Position numbers and translations under genes: made by a program
In this document: one piece after another, positions 1 to 10,690 of the stretch
Position numbering within the stretch: position 1 is the stretch's first letter
Layout of the letters: every line of letters starts with the position of its first letter
Origin: Larix kaempferi
Lineage: Eukaryota; Streptophyta; Pinopsida; Pinales; Pinaceae
NCBI GenBank assembly: GCA_027924585.1
Contig: BSBM01000964.1
Span: 4,761,001-4,825,000 of the forward strand
Reading direction: 5' to 3'
DNA: 64,000 nucleotides
The notes under the pieces: generated by a model
The model's database searches: none
Told to the model about the DNA's origin: nothing
What the model saw: only the letters and a program-made list of their open reading frames with translations

Positions 1-210
1 GCGGCCCACGGGCGCCGCCCAGGGCGCGGCCCAGAAGGGCGCAGCCCACGGGGCGCAGCCCGGGCGCAGCCCACACGGGCGCGTCCCACGGGCGCGCGGC
101 CAGGGCACGGCCCGGCCGGCAGCGAGCTGCGGCCTGGGCGGCCCGGCCTGCAGCCCACAGGGTGCGCGGCCAGGGCACGGCCCGGCCTGCAGCAAGCTGC
201 GGCCTGGGCA
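1..210. repeat. GC-rich minisatellite-like repeat
   Basis: Very GC-rich stretch built from variants of a GGGCGCGGCCCACG-like motif. A longer unit of about 80 bp (GCGCGGCCAGGGCACGGCCC, then CAGC(G/A)AGCTGCGGCCTGGGC) occurs twice, near 97-149 and 172-209. Composition is unlike the AT-rich DNA that follows. No coding or RNA function is apparent. Confidence 0.7.
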
Positions 211-747
211 TTTATAAAAAAAAATATATAGAGAGATAAACCCTGAAAAAAAATATGCATATCAAAAAAAAAAAAATCAGAATATACATTAATTGGGCCA
301 AGCCGGGTCGGCCATGGCAGCCTGGGGTGACCATGCAGCTCGGCCAGTAGCTGAGCTATGGCTTGGGCAGAACAAAAAAATAGTAAACACACAGAAACCA
401 TAAGCACGAAAAAAAAAAACACATGTAACTGAAGCGAAAAAAAGGGTTAGCTATACCTCCGACCATTGCAGTTGCAGAGCTTGCTCACCATGACCGAGAG
501 CAGAGCTGGCTGGTGGTGGTGGAGGAGTTGCAGAGCTCATTGGCAGCGGCTCTCCAAAAATAGAGTAAGAAAATGAGCTGCTGGGAAAGGCTTGACGGTT
601 TTATAACAAAAAATTTAATATTATTTAATTGATGGCATGCCAGCCGCGTGGCCACATGCAAAATCGTAGGGTTAGGTTAAGTCATCCTTTAGCTATTCGG
701 TAATGTATAAATATTGTTTTATTTATTGATTAATTTTGCTATTATAT
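211..747. other. Non-coding, nothing assigned
   Basis: AT-rich DNA with several poly-A runs. A degraded relative of the GC-rich unit lies near 297-370 (GGCCATGGCAGCCTGGGG region). I see no gene, RNA or element boundary. Confidence 0.5.
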
Positions 748-1020
748 ACAAATATAATAATTATAAATAGATTTTATTATAAAAGAAATAAAATTAATTT
801 TATTAACTTATAATATTTTGTTATAATGTTGTTATATATGAATATAATAACTATAAATAGATTTTATTATAAAAATAAATTTTATTATAAAAATAAATTT
901 TATTAACTTTTAAAAAATTTGTTATAAGGTTGTTATATAACAAATATAATAATAGATTTTGTTATAAAAAAAATTAATTTTATTAAGTTTTAATAATTTG
1001 TTATAATGTTGTTATAACAA
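748..1020. repeat. AT-rich tandem repeat, about 90-bp unit, three copies
   Basis: Three successive diverged copies begin near 748, 841 and 940. Each has an AATATAATAA-like start, a TAGATTTT(A/G)TTATAAAA block, a TTTATTAA block and a closing TTGTTATAA(T/G)GTTGTTATA block. Function unknown. Confidence 0.7.
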
Positions 1021-1678
1021 ATAAGAAATATATATATATATTAAATAATGATACTAATTAATTAGTTTTAATTAAGGTTAGTATTTATTAATTAGGGTTA
1101 GCATATCAATTAATTGGTGTTAATTTAATTAGTTATTTTATAAAAGTGGGAGAGGGGCTAAATTAACACCAACTAACTTAGCTTCTCCTTGCAAATGCTT
1201 CTTGTCGAAACTTCGAAGTATAGTCGAAGGGGTCACACTGACGCGGAAACTCGAAAACGAGACACCACGGAGACCAGCATGACGAGCTGATCACTAGATC
1301 ACCGATTTTACCCCATGACAAAATGTTTGATAAACACGACGCTAAACTTAAAACTTAGGTTATGTTATTAGTAAATTATTAATTATTAATGAGAAGGAGG
1401 CAATAAACATTAAATGAATATCTTGAAGAATTGATGACGACCTGATAATGATTGTGTGGAATCCAATACCTAAACCTACGTAGAACTGTTGCAGTAAATT
1501 TAGTACCGGGTGGCCTCAAGATGGCCTGATCGAAACGTACTGAACTATAGCTCTTAAAGTAAAACACTCGTAAAATTAGTCATGACGCACTTTTGAATTA
1601 ATTGTTGAGATTGATAGTAAATTAGTCATGATATCATTGTGTGCTAATTATCCTATTATTCCATGAGCAGGAATAATC
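1021..1678 (+). other. Leader or flank upstream of element T; no 5' LTR seen
   Basis: This stretch lies directly 5' of the gypsy gag-pol start. It contains no match to the LTR at 6230-8951, no terminal GGGGTCTTACA, and no TGGTATCAGAGC primer site. Either the leader is long and the 5' LTR lies outside the window, or the 5' end was lost or replaced. Confidence 0.5.
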
Positions 1679-4600
1679 ATGGTAAGAACTCGAGCGGGTC
1701 GGGGGCGAGGTCAGGCTACGGCATTACCTGAGCCGAATGTGCCCGCACCATCGCCAGAGACCATTCTTATACTGCGCTCGTTGGAAGCCATAAACGAAAC
1801 ACTCAGGGGACTAGCACAGAGAGGAAGTACTACCTCGGAGGTAGAGGTGGAGGCCCCTCCACTAAGGGAGGAAGTTCCTGTGGTAGAAGCGAATACGGTA
1901 CCAAGAACTCCGCATCAGGATATCAAGAGGGAGCTTCAGAAGATAAGGCTTCCAGAATTTTCAGGGGGTCGATCAGGAATACGAGCGGAGTCGTGGTTGG
2001 AAGAGATGACCAGGTGCTTGACCTTGCAGGAGTACACCTCCACGTCCAAGTCCAAACTGGCCATATTTCAGCTAAAGGGGGCCGCTTTGAACTGGTGGGG
2101 AAACCAAGAAAGGCAGCTACACCTTACACCAGACACGGTTCCATGGGAACTGTTTGTGGAAAAATTCAAGGGGAAGTACCTACCCGCATCCTACCAGGAA
2201 GAACAGGCAGGGGCTCTTCATGCCTTAGTACAAAGGCATCTATCAGTGGAGGAGTATGAAGAGAGGTTCATGGAGTTAGTGAAGTATGTCCCTTACTTGG
2301 ACAATGACGAACGCCAGGTTGAGCGCTTCGTGTATGGGCTCAATGCCAAGATCAGGGCTCAGGTACGGATGTGGAAACCGACTTCGGTCGCCGAAGCAGT
2401 AGATTGTGCTCGTTACACTGAGGAGATGTTGGGTGCAAAGCCCATCAGGTCATTCAACTCTCAGCAGTCAGGTTTTGTGGGGAAGGCCCCTCGAAGCTAT
2501 CCTCGGGGAGGATATGCGAGGCCACCTCCCTACGGGAACAGGAGCACCCCAAGAGTCGCAGCGGTTGACAGATCAGTGGCAACTAGGGCGGTGCCCCAGT
2601 CGGCCACAGGGACTCACCAAGGTGCGAGGAATTTCAGAGGAACAGCCGGTAGAGGAAGGGGTCCTAGGGGGAGGAACCCCTCTCAGAGGTCTGAGCAGGT
2701 TATCTCGCCCGCTCCATTACAGGTGGCTTGTTGGGGATGTGGAGGTCCACATTACCAGCGTGACTGTCCCGAATTACGATCCGGTACAGTGCAGCGAGAA
2801 GGAAAAGCTCCAATGGGGAGTGGGGGTAGTAGGCATCAGATCTCGGCTGCAGTAAACAACCATCAGGCAGAGCACCAATCCACTGTGGTGGAATCATCAG
2901 GTACGGTCAATAATGTCAAGCTTAGAATATTGTTTGATCCTGGTGCTACTGATAGTTTCATTTCTCCATATGCATTAGACAAATGTGGGTTGGCAGCCTA
3001 CGAGCATGATGATTTCAGCTTAGTCGAAATGGCTTCAGGGGTAAAGCAAGCAGTAGGACCTAGTGTCGATAAGTGTGTAGTGGATCTCGGGGTGTGTGTT
3101 ACACAAGTCAAAGTGTACGTCACCACCCTCGGAACTTATGATCTCATCATAGGTATGAATTGGCTTGAGGAACATCGAGCTTTCTTGGACTGTTATGGGA
3201 AGAAAGTTCTTTGCGTTAATGACAATGGAGAGGCCATCAAGATCCAGGGTATCAAACGGAAGGTGTCCCTACGTTTCATATCAACGATGAACGTAAAGCG
3301 ATGTATGCGACAAGGATGCCAGTTGTACATTGTTGAAGCGGTAAACAGTGAGAAGGGACCCTCCTTTGATGACTATCCAGTGTTAGCTGAGTTCAGTGAT
3401 GTATTCCCAAAGGAATTACCTGGGCTACCTCCTAAGAGGGAACTTGATTTTACCATTGAGGTAAAACCCGGTTCAGAGCCAACATCAAAGACACCTTACA
3501 GGATGACGGCCCCAGAACTTTGTGAGTTGCAAATGCAGTTGAAGGAACTATTAGATCTAGGGTTCATCAGACCAAGTATTTCACCGTGGGGTGCGCCAGT
3601 AATCTTTGTGAAGAAGAAGGATGGTTCCTTGCGTCTTTGCATTGATTACCGAGATTTGAATAGGGCCACCGTGAAGAATAGGTACCCGATACCTCGAATT
3701 GATGATCTCTTTGATCAAATGAAAGGGGCGACAGTCTTCTCAAAGATCGATTTACGATCAGGTTACCACCAGCTACGGATTAAGGAAGGTGATATACCTA
3801 AGACTGCTTTTCGAACCAGGTTTGGGCACTATGAGTTTGTGGTGGTCCCCTTCGGTTTGACCAACGCCCCAGCTGTATTCATGAGTCTCATGAATAGTGT
3901 GTTCCGAAAATACTTAGATCAATTTGTGCAAGTCTTCTTGGACGACATACTCATCTACTCCAAGAATGAGCAGGAGCACGAGGAACACTTGCGAATAGTG
4001 TTGTCATGCTTAAGGGAGCATCAGTTGTATGGTAAGTTGTCCAAATGTTCGTTCTATCAGAAGGAGATCCATTACCTAGGGCATATAATTTCCGGTGAGG
4101 GAATTTCTGTGGACCCTGAAAAGGTGAAGGCCATAATGGATTGGCCCGTGCCAAAGAATGCGCATGAAGTAAGGAGCTTCATGGGGTTAGCCGGGTATTA
4201 TAGAAGGTTTGTTGAGGGTTTCTCCAAAATCGCAAAACCCATAACTACCCTACAGCGAAAGGGCACTAGGTACGAATGGACAGATGAATGTGATGCCGCA
4301 TTCACCAAGCTGAAAAGACTATTGACGAGTGCACCAATTCTACGGGTTCCGGATATGGAGAAGGAATTCACAGTTTGCACCGATGCTTCAAGGCAAGGTT
4401 TGGGTGCAGTGTTGATGCAGGAAGGTGGGGTAATAGCTTATGCGTCGAGAAAGCTAAAAACGCATGAAGAGAATTACCCTACTCATGACCTAGAGTTAGC
4501 TGCAGTGATGTTAGCTTTGAAGCTTTGGAGACATTACCTGGTGGGACGAAGCTTTGAACTCAAGTCTGATCACCAAAGCTTAAGGTATATCTTCACTCAG

Positions 4601-6190
4601 AGAGACCTAAATGCTAGGCAAAGGCGATGGAGTGAGTTCATGAGCGAGTATGATTTTGGGATTTCCTACATCAAGGGGAAGGAGAATGTGGTAGCAGATG
4701 CCTTAAGCAGAAAACCAAGACTTTTCTCTCTTATACCTTTGAAGGTGGATTTGAGGGAAAGAATTTTAGGGCAGCTACTCGGGGATAGTTGGTACCTAAA
4801 GGTCACAGCAGCACTCCAGAATGGGAAACCGGTGGGACCAAAGTTTGAAGGCTATGAGTTGGAAGCCGATGGTTTGTTACGGTATCAAGGGAGGATGTAT
4901 ATTCCTGAGGAGGGAGATATTAGAGAGACTATCCTTAAGGAAGCCCATAGAGCAGTGTATTGTGCACACCCGGGTGTAAAGAAGATGTATGCAGACATGA
5001 AGCGACTCTTCTTTTGGGCAGGGATGAAAAGCGACGTGGTCAAATTCGTCGCTAGGTGCCTTGAGTGTCAGCAGGTAAAAGCTGATCATCACCACCCGGC
5101 AGGTCTGTTGCAGCCACATGACATTCCTATGTCGAAGTGGGAGGTTATCTCCATGGACTTCGTGGTGGGATTGCCTCTTACCTCTCATAGGCATGATGCC
5201 ATTATGGTCATCGTTGACAAACTAACCAAAACTGCTCACTTCATTCCTGTTAAGGAGACCTATGATGTCACGGATGTAACACGTGTATTCATAAATGAAG
5301 TTGTTCGTCTCCATGGGTTTCCCAAAAAGATTATATCGGATAGAGATTCCAGGTTTACATCCAGGTTTTGGACGAGTTTGCAGTCAGCGTTGGGTACTCA
5401 GTTGAACCTAAGCACTGCTTACCATCCAGAGACAGATGGACAAACGGAAAGAGTGAATCAGGTGATGGAGGACATGCTTAGAATGTATGTCATGGATCAA
5501 CAAACTCATTGGGAAAAGCACTTACCTTTGGTAGAGTTTGCTTACAACAACAGTTACCATAGTTCAATTGGGATGCCTCCATATGAAGCTTTATATGGAA
5601 GGCCATGCAGGACACCATTGAGTTGGGAAAGGTTAGAGGATCGAGTAATTATAGGACCTGAGTTGATTCAGGAGATGGAAGAACAGGTTGTTCAGATTAG
5701 GCAGCGGTTAAAGGAAGCACAGGATAGACAGAAGAGTTATGCCGATGCGCATAGGGTTGACCGAAGCTATAAGGTGGGTGATGCAGTGTTCGTCCGCATC
5801 AGGCCTAGCAAAAGTACCATCAGGTTTGGGAAAGGGACAAAGTTGTCGCCACGATTTATAGGACCCTTTGAAATTTTAGAAAAGGTTGGACCCGTCGCGT
5901 ATCGTCTTGCGCTGCCACCCCATTTGCACAAAACTCATAATGTTTTTCATGTATCTGTTTTACGACATTATGTAGCTGATGAGTCACATAAAATAAATTG
6001 GAAGGAACTGCAGGTTTCGGACGAGGGAACCATCAGGGTCGAACCATTACTTATATTGGACCGCAGGGCTAAACAGTTGAGGCACCGTTTGGTGGACCAA
6101 GTTAAGGTCCAGTGGGACCGATATAGCCCAGGTTCTGCTACCTGGGAGGACGCAGAGACTATGCGTCGTGATTATCCCACGTTATTTTGA
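1679..6190 (+). CDS. Ty3/gypsy gag-pol polyprotein, 1503 aa, uninterrupted
   Basis: Single-frame polyprotein that would assemble particles, copy RNA to DNA and insert it. The N-terminal ~340 residues are basic Gag. A zinc knuckle [13 protein letters not shown] begins at Cys351 (CX2CX3HX4C, one residue shorter than the textbook spacing). The protease active site reads DPGATDSF at Asp420; Pro replaces the usual Ser/Thr, which may weaken it. RT carries FLDD at 753-756. RNase H has CTDAS (Asp902), followed by SDHQSL. Integrase has the CLEC zinc pair (Cys1127, Cys1130) and an Asp1160, Asp1221, Glu1257 triad with 35-residue spacing. A GPF module and a C-terminal chromodomain-like stretch (about 1455-1503, VKVQWDRY...ATWED) follow. 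The first ATG in frame sits just before a basic Gag start. It is the only complete element ORF in the window. Confidence 0.95.
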   Translation: MVRTRAGRGRGQATALPEPNVPAPSPETILILRSLEAINETLRGLAQRGSTTSEVEVEAPPLREEVPVVEANTVPRTPHQDIKRELQKIRLPEFSGGRSGIRAESWLEEMTRCLTLQEYTSTSKSKLAIFQLKGAALNWWGNQERQLHLTPDTVPWELFVEKFKGKYLPASYQEEQAGALHALVQRHLSVEEYEERFMELVKYVPYLDNDERQVERFVYGLNAKIRAQVRMWKPTSVAEAVDCARYTEEMLGAKPIRSFNSQQSGFVGKAPRSYPRGGYARPPPYGNRSTPRVAAVDRSVATRAVPQSATGTHQGARNFRGTAGRGRGPRGRNPSQRSEQVISPAPLQVACWGCGGPHYQRDCPELRSGTVQREGKAPMGSGGSRHQISAAVNNHQAEHQSTVVESSGTVNNVKLRILFDPGATDSFISPYALDKCGLAAYEHDDFSLVEMASGVKQAVGPSVDKCVVDLGVCVTQVKVYVTTLGTYDLIIGMNWLEEHRAFLDCYGKKVLCVNDNGEAIKIQGIKRKVSLRFISTMNVKRCMRQGCQLYIVEAVNSEKGPSFDDYPVLAEFSDVFPKELPGLPPKRELDFTIEVKPGSEPTSKTPYRMTAPELCELQMQLKELLDLGFIRPSISPWGAPVIFVKKKDGSLRLCIDYRDLNRATVKNRYPIPRIDDLFDQMKGATVFSKIDLRSGYHQLRIKEGDIPKTAFRTRFGHYEFVVVPFGLTNAPAVFMSLMNSVFRKYLDQFVQVFLDDILIYSKNEQEHEEHLRIVLSCLREHQLYGKLSKCSFYQKEIHYLGHIISGEGISVDPEKVKAIMDWPVPKNAHEVRSFMGLAGYYRRFVEGFSKIAKPITTLQRKGTRYEWTDECDAAFTKLKRLLTSAPILRVPDMEKEFTVCTDASRQGLGAVLMQEGGVIAYASRKLKTHEENYPTHDLELAAVMLALKLWRHYLVGRSFELKSDHQSLRYIFTQRDLNARQRRWSEFMSEYDFGISYIKGKENVVADALSRKPRLFSLIPLKVDLRERILGQLLGDSWYLKVTAALQNGKPVGPKFEGYELEADGLLRYQGRMYIPEEGDIRETILKEAHRAVYCAHPGVKKMYADMKRLFFWAGMKSDVVKFVARCLECQQVKADHHHPAGLLQPHDIPMSKWEVISMDFVVGLPLTSHRHDAIMVIVDKLTKTAHFIPVKETYDVTDVTRVFINEVVRLHGFPKKIISDRDSRFTSRFWTSLQSALGTQLNLSTAYHPETDGQTERVNQVMEDMLRMYVMDQQTHWEKHLPLVEFAYNNSYHSSIGMPPYEALYGRPCRTPLSWERLEDRVIIGPELIQEMEEQVVQIRQRLKEAQDRQKSYADAHRVDRSYKVGDAVFVRIRPSKSTIRFGKGTKLSPRFIGPFEILEKVGPVAYRLALPPHLHKTHNVFHVSVLRHYVADESHKINWKELQVSDEGTIRVEPLLILDRRAKQLRHRLVDQVKVQWDRYSPGSATWEDAETMRRDYPTLF

Positions 6191-6213
6191 TCATAACTTC
6201 GGGACGAAGTTTC

Positions 6214-6229
6214 CTGAAGGGTGGGTGTA
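6214..6229 (+). other. Polypurine tract of element T
   Basis: GAAGGGTGGGTG directly precedes the TGTAACACCCC LTR start, the expected place for plus-strand priming. Confidence 0.75.
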
Positions 6230-8951
6230 TGTAACACCCCGTTTTGACATTTCTATCTGAACTACTATTATATGTTGTATTTGTTTGACTGTGAGACCTC
6301 GTCGGTTGACGACACTGTGGACATATGGTTCTATTATTTTGCCGACATATATATGTGTGTGTATGATGATAGTATTATGATCGATAGTCATGTTTAGAGA
6401 TGTATCATGTGTTAATTATGTCGAATATATGGAATTTATTGAATGATGGGTACGTGGATACCATTACAGTCATATGATGAAATAATGAATGTTATGCCAG
6501 GTGCATGGCGAATGAATGAGTTTATTGTTGTTATGTTATGATGAAATATATGTGTGTACATATCGAGGATTTATGCACGATATTCTATATTGTATGTCGA
6601 GGACTGACTTACAGGTTGAAACGGCTAAGTGATAGCTGGCTCCTACGAGGTGGGAGGGCCTCGGGGACACGAACTTCGAAAGATAAAATGGTATGCGGGT
6701 GATGCATTATTTACTTTCGTATGGTTATTATGCTGACTATTATGATGTATGTTATGACATGGGTGGGGTAGGGTTTCAGGAAACTCAACCGCCCAGATCG
6801 GTTATACGATGACAGACCGAGTACAAGTGCAACGCTGTTGTTATGTCGAGTAGACATAATCCCTTGTTCCATTAGGGGGGTGGAGGCTTTACCCACCGTT
6901 TATCCCCGAAACCCAGAGTCATGGGAGGGCTGTGCTACGGCGCGCTCCCCAAGGTGTGTGATGATGACTGGTGGTTGCCTGCTGGGGAAGCTGGTCGATG
7001 TAGTCGACACTTCCGCTTACGGGTTCTAGCTGGAACCGGTCATGACTTGACATTCCAGGGTAGTCCAGCAGAGGACAGGATAGGATGTGGAAGTTAGTAA
7101 TGATGTAGGTAGATAGGTGTAGTGTGAAGTAGGGGTGAAAACAAGATCTAACTGTAGGTATGTAAAACCCTTGTTTGAGTATGTGTCGTAACTCAGAAAT
7201 GTATGAATTGTCGTAACTAATAAGACTTCAGTTAGTTAAAGGATTGTACCTTGCAAACTATGTTAAAACATGTGTCAGTAAATAATAAAGTTTCGTGATT
7301 ATGGTCGGTGTGCATGAATTATTATTGTTAGTGTACTTACGCGAGGTATGTAAGCAGTAGCTACGCTTACATAACTCGCCTACATATTTATAAATTGTGT
7401 AAAATATTGTTGAATAATGATGTTAATTATTGTCGTTTCATAATTAACTATGGTTGATCAATGTTAATAATGTTGATTAAAGTTAGTAATGATGATTAAG
7501 GCTAACAATGTAGATTAATGTTAATTACTGTCAATTAAGGTTATTAATGTTGATTAATGTTAATTATTGTACATTAATGATTAATTATTGCTGAGTAATA
7601 AACAAGTTACGGTTAAATTATGTAGTAAAATAATGCAACCTAGTTAGTAATGATTAATCGAATGCTAATGAGATGTTTAGTAAAAACTAAGGGTTAAGAT
7701 GGTTAAATGATTATTGTAATGTAAAATTTAGTAGTATTAATTTGATAAGTAAATATTAATTGCAAGATTAGATAATTAATTAAGAAGTATGGATAAGAAT
7801 TAAGTTATAAACCATTAGTTTTATAAGGATCATGCTTAAGATTAATTAGAAAACGGGATTATTATTGGTAATTAATAAATTGAATTAGTGAATTTATAAT
7901 TAAAGAGAATTTACATATTAAAAATATTAGAAACCATTAATTAAATGATTAGGTAATTGTAATTAATGGTTTGATAATTACTGTTAATTAAATCAAATGG
8001 GGAAGCATGCAAGTTAAACTATATAATATGTATATAACATTTATTATTTATGAATTAAATGGTCAAATGTTGAATATGAATAAGGATATGTTAAAATTGT
8101 TATATTAAATAAATGATTAAATTTAATTGAATTAAAGGTTACGGTTGAGAAGTGACCCAACCAACACTTTTAATATTAAATTAATATCTAAAAAGTCCAA
8201 GTCCAAGTTGAGGGCTGAATGGGTTGGAGGAAATTTAATTTAGGGATAAGGGTAGTAATGGGAAGAGTCGGCAAAGTTGGTATAAGATGGTGAAGGGGGG
8301 AAGGAGAAGGGGATCCTTTTTCTACTTTAGGATTTTGGAGGAATTGGGAGAGGAGAGCTGCAAGAGGGGATTTGTTGGAGTTTGATTTTCTAAAGGGATA
8401 CAGCAGCTAGGCTTGTACTCGGTTTGGGCTCGGGGGTCCAAAGGGGTACCTTTGGAGCTGGGTGGTCGGCGAGACCTCGCCAGTTGGTAGGGTGGCAAAG
8501 CTGGTTCGGTTGGTTGAGTTTCAGAACTGTGGGGAAGGCTTGTGACTGCAGGGAAAAGCAAGGAGAAGCAGCAACGAGGACAGCAACAAAAAGAAAGGAT
8601 CTGCAGCTATCTACAGGTATTTTTCAGCAGGTATGTTTTATTATTCTACCTTGTCAAATTCAGTTGTAAAAAGGGTGGTTATATACTGTAATTATAATAT
8701 GCTGCCCACATAAACAGAATTGGTAAATTACGTGCTTATATGTTTGCTGCTGAGAATGGAAACCTGTAATTGATGTTAGAACAATAGCTGGAAAACACTT
8801 ATATATATATTGAAACCGTAAATACTGTTTTTACAGCCAATAGGAAAAGCAGAAATCAGAAAACATAAATTTAAAACGAAACGTAAACAGTAGGAGACAG
8901 ATTTTATTTGAGAGTTGGAAACAGACAAAGGACCCTGGTTGGGGTCTTACA
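6230..8951 (+). repeat. 3' LTR of element T, 2722 bp
   Basis: Starts TGTAACACCCC and ends GGGGTCTTACA, an 11-bp inverted pair with one mismatch. The middle (about 7400-8130) is AT-rich with many GTTAATTATTG/GATTAATG-like repeats. A GC-richer block lies near 8270-8620. Small ORFs inside it look like chance. A matching 5' copy is not present in the window. Confidence 0.85.
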
Positions 8952-9243
8952 CACTTGCCTCACTTGAAATGTAGCGCACTTGTGAGAGAGAGGTATGCTA
9001 TGGAGGAGGAGGAGATCATGTCTTTGGTTTGCATCTTTGTATATTGCTGGTCATCTATATTGAGGAAGCTTTGCTGGGTTTTCTACCCCATGAGGGTTTC
9101 CCAGGATAAATCTGTGTCTCTTCAATTTTTGCTATGCTTTTTGTTTCTTTAGTGATCCTGTATATGCTATCATTGTGAAATGGAATGTAAAGCTGATATT
9201 TTCTGTCTTAGCATATTGAGTCTTAACACTTGGTAGCAAAGTC
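8952..9243 (+). repeat. Degraded LTR fragment related to the B/C/E/F copia family
   Basis: In order it contains GCGCACTTGTGAGAGAGAGG, a GGAGGAGGAGGAG block, TTGAGGAAGCTTTGCTGGG, GAGGGTTTCCCAGGATAAA and CTGTGTCTCTT. These line up with the 3' half of the family LTR (GCGCAC, GAGGAGGAG, CTGAGGAAGTTG, GGTTTTCCC, CTGTGTCTC). It ends with TTAACACTTGGTAGCAAAG, resembling a decayed LTR end plus primer site. Much more diverged than the other copies. Confidence 0.55.
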
Positions 9244-9889
9244 ATTTGAATTTATAGAACTTACATTATAGTAGTAGTTTACCTCCCTAGGATTAATTAA
9301 CCCAAATCAACATTGAACTAGATAATTTATTTGAGGGTTCTAAAATATATACTATTTAGTATGAAGCGAATTTATTATGTGGTATTTTATATGAGATGTA
9401 AATGTAATTTGAAAGGTATGATTCCTTAGATTAAATTAAGAATACATATATAGATTCTTAAAAGAATATTAAGCAATGAAGCATATGGTAATATCAGATA
9501 TAAGTTAAAAGGGTATTATCCATTTAGTTAAATTAATTTGTAAAGAGTCATTTTCATTTAGTTGTTAAAGATATAAAAGCTTTTATGTTTATACTAAAAA
9601 ATACCTCTTATTTCGAAGGAAAATATACAAGTTTATTTATAAACTATCCCTACCTGAAAAGCCTTATACTTATCTATTTAAATATTGCATACTTTAAAAG
9701 TTTAGGTTAGAGGATGTTTAAAATATGGGAGGTTTGGAATGTTTTCCTTGATTTATATATTGGTTAAAACTTTATGTTAGAGTGGAAGGTTTTCCTTAGT
9801 TAAGGTCCTCTTCTAAACTTTTATCTTGTTAAGGCTATTTGTTGCTTTGAAGATAATTAGGATTCAAATTAGGGAATTATATACATATG
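9244..9889. other. Non-coding AT-rich, nothing assigned
   Basis: No ORF of note, no repeat structure and no element ends recognised. Confidence 0.5.
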
Positions 9890-10110
9890 GTTGATTCATG
9901 AAAATCTCTACGCGATAGAGGCTTGACGGAAGGAGAAGGAATCTTGTTGCAGTAACCATATTGCTCGTTGTAATCCTATTTCATTTTTGCCTAATAATAA
10001 TAAATGCACACACTTTGGTGGACTAGCCCGTGTATGGGTGAACCACATTATTTTGGGTCTCGTTTATTTGTCTATGGCTTTTGTTATATGTGTATGTTCC
10101 TTCTTGACAA
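9890..10110 (+). repeat. Probable relic of another plant LTR (R/U5-like)
   Basis: AATAATAATAAATG, then GGTGGACTAGCCC, then GGTGAACCACATTA and TTGGGTCTCG resemble the polyadenylation/U5 portion of many plant LTRs (TAATAAA, GTGGA-TAGGC, GAACCACGT). No ends or duplication visible. Inference from motif order only. Confidence 0.4.
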
Positions 10111-10191
10111 TTGTATGATTTTCCTCTCATATGAGTTATCCTAATAGTTGATGTTTATAACACATTTGTTGAATGCATCTTGGCAAGGGGT

Positions 10192-10283
10192 ATTTCATGT
10201 TAAATGTTGTTAAAAGAAATTTCATGTTAAATGTTGTTAAAAGACATTTCATGTTAAATGTTGTTTAAAGGATATTTCATGTG
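10192..10283 (+). repeat. 27-bp tandem repeat, three and a third copies
   Basis: Units start at 10192, 10219, 10246 and 10274 (partial), each ATTTCATGTTAAATGTTGTT plus AAAAGA-like bases. Copies one and two are almost identical. Confidence 0.9.
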
Positions 10284-10690
10284 TTCAAACAAGGACCATA
10301 AAGATGTAAGTATTATTTTGGTTCAAGTTGTAAATCCTCAATTTAGAATGGTTGTAGTTAAAATTGTGTAGTATGTGATCAAATGCTTGGAAGGTCTCTA
10401 TGATTGAAGTTATATTTTTGTAAGCATAGTATATAATCACTTTGCCCCTTTACATACAAAGGTTTCATATGAGGACCAATGAAGTATATAAGAATCACTT
10501 AAGATAAAAAGGTGATTTCCACCTGTTGTAAGTATGTACTAACACCATTGCATAAATATTCAATGATAAATTTTATGAAGCAGTACATGTCGCATTCATT
10601 AAATAGAAATTTAGATACTGATTTTATATTTATAATTCAGCAAAGCATTTTTATTGGCGATCAGACCTTTTGGAAGGGAAATAAGACCAC
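10284..10690. other. Non-coding, nothing assigned
   Basis: AT-rich DNA between the small repeat and the 3' end of element A's reading frame. No LTR beginning TGTAATGTCCC is seen, so element A appears truncated on this side. Confidence 0.45.

Larger units (their letters stand above)
1679..8951 (+). mobile_element. Element T: Ty3/gypsy chromovirus, Tekay/Del-like
   Basis: Comprises an intact gag-pol, a purine-rich tract and a long 3' LTR. Domain order gag-protease-RT-RNase H-integrase, a chromodomain-like C-terminus, the TGTAACACCCC LTR start and the 2.7 kb LTR all fit the Tekay/Del branch of plant chromoviruses (established family knowledge). The 5' LTR and primer site are absent from the visible sequence, so age and completeness cannot be judged. 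Confidence 0.85.

Noticed and set aside
1-1300. 5' LTR of element T
   Set aside because: Compared by eye with 6230-8951: AT-rich character is similar but no block aligns and ends are missing.
8424-8669. Small frames inside the T LTR
   Set aside because: No motif or conservation; LTR sequence.
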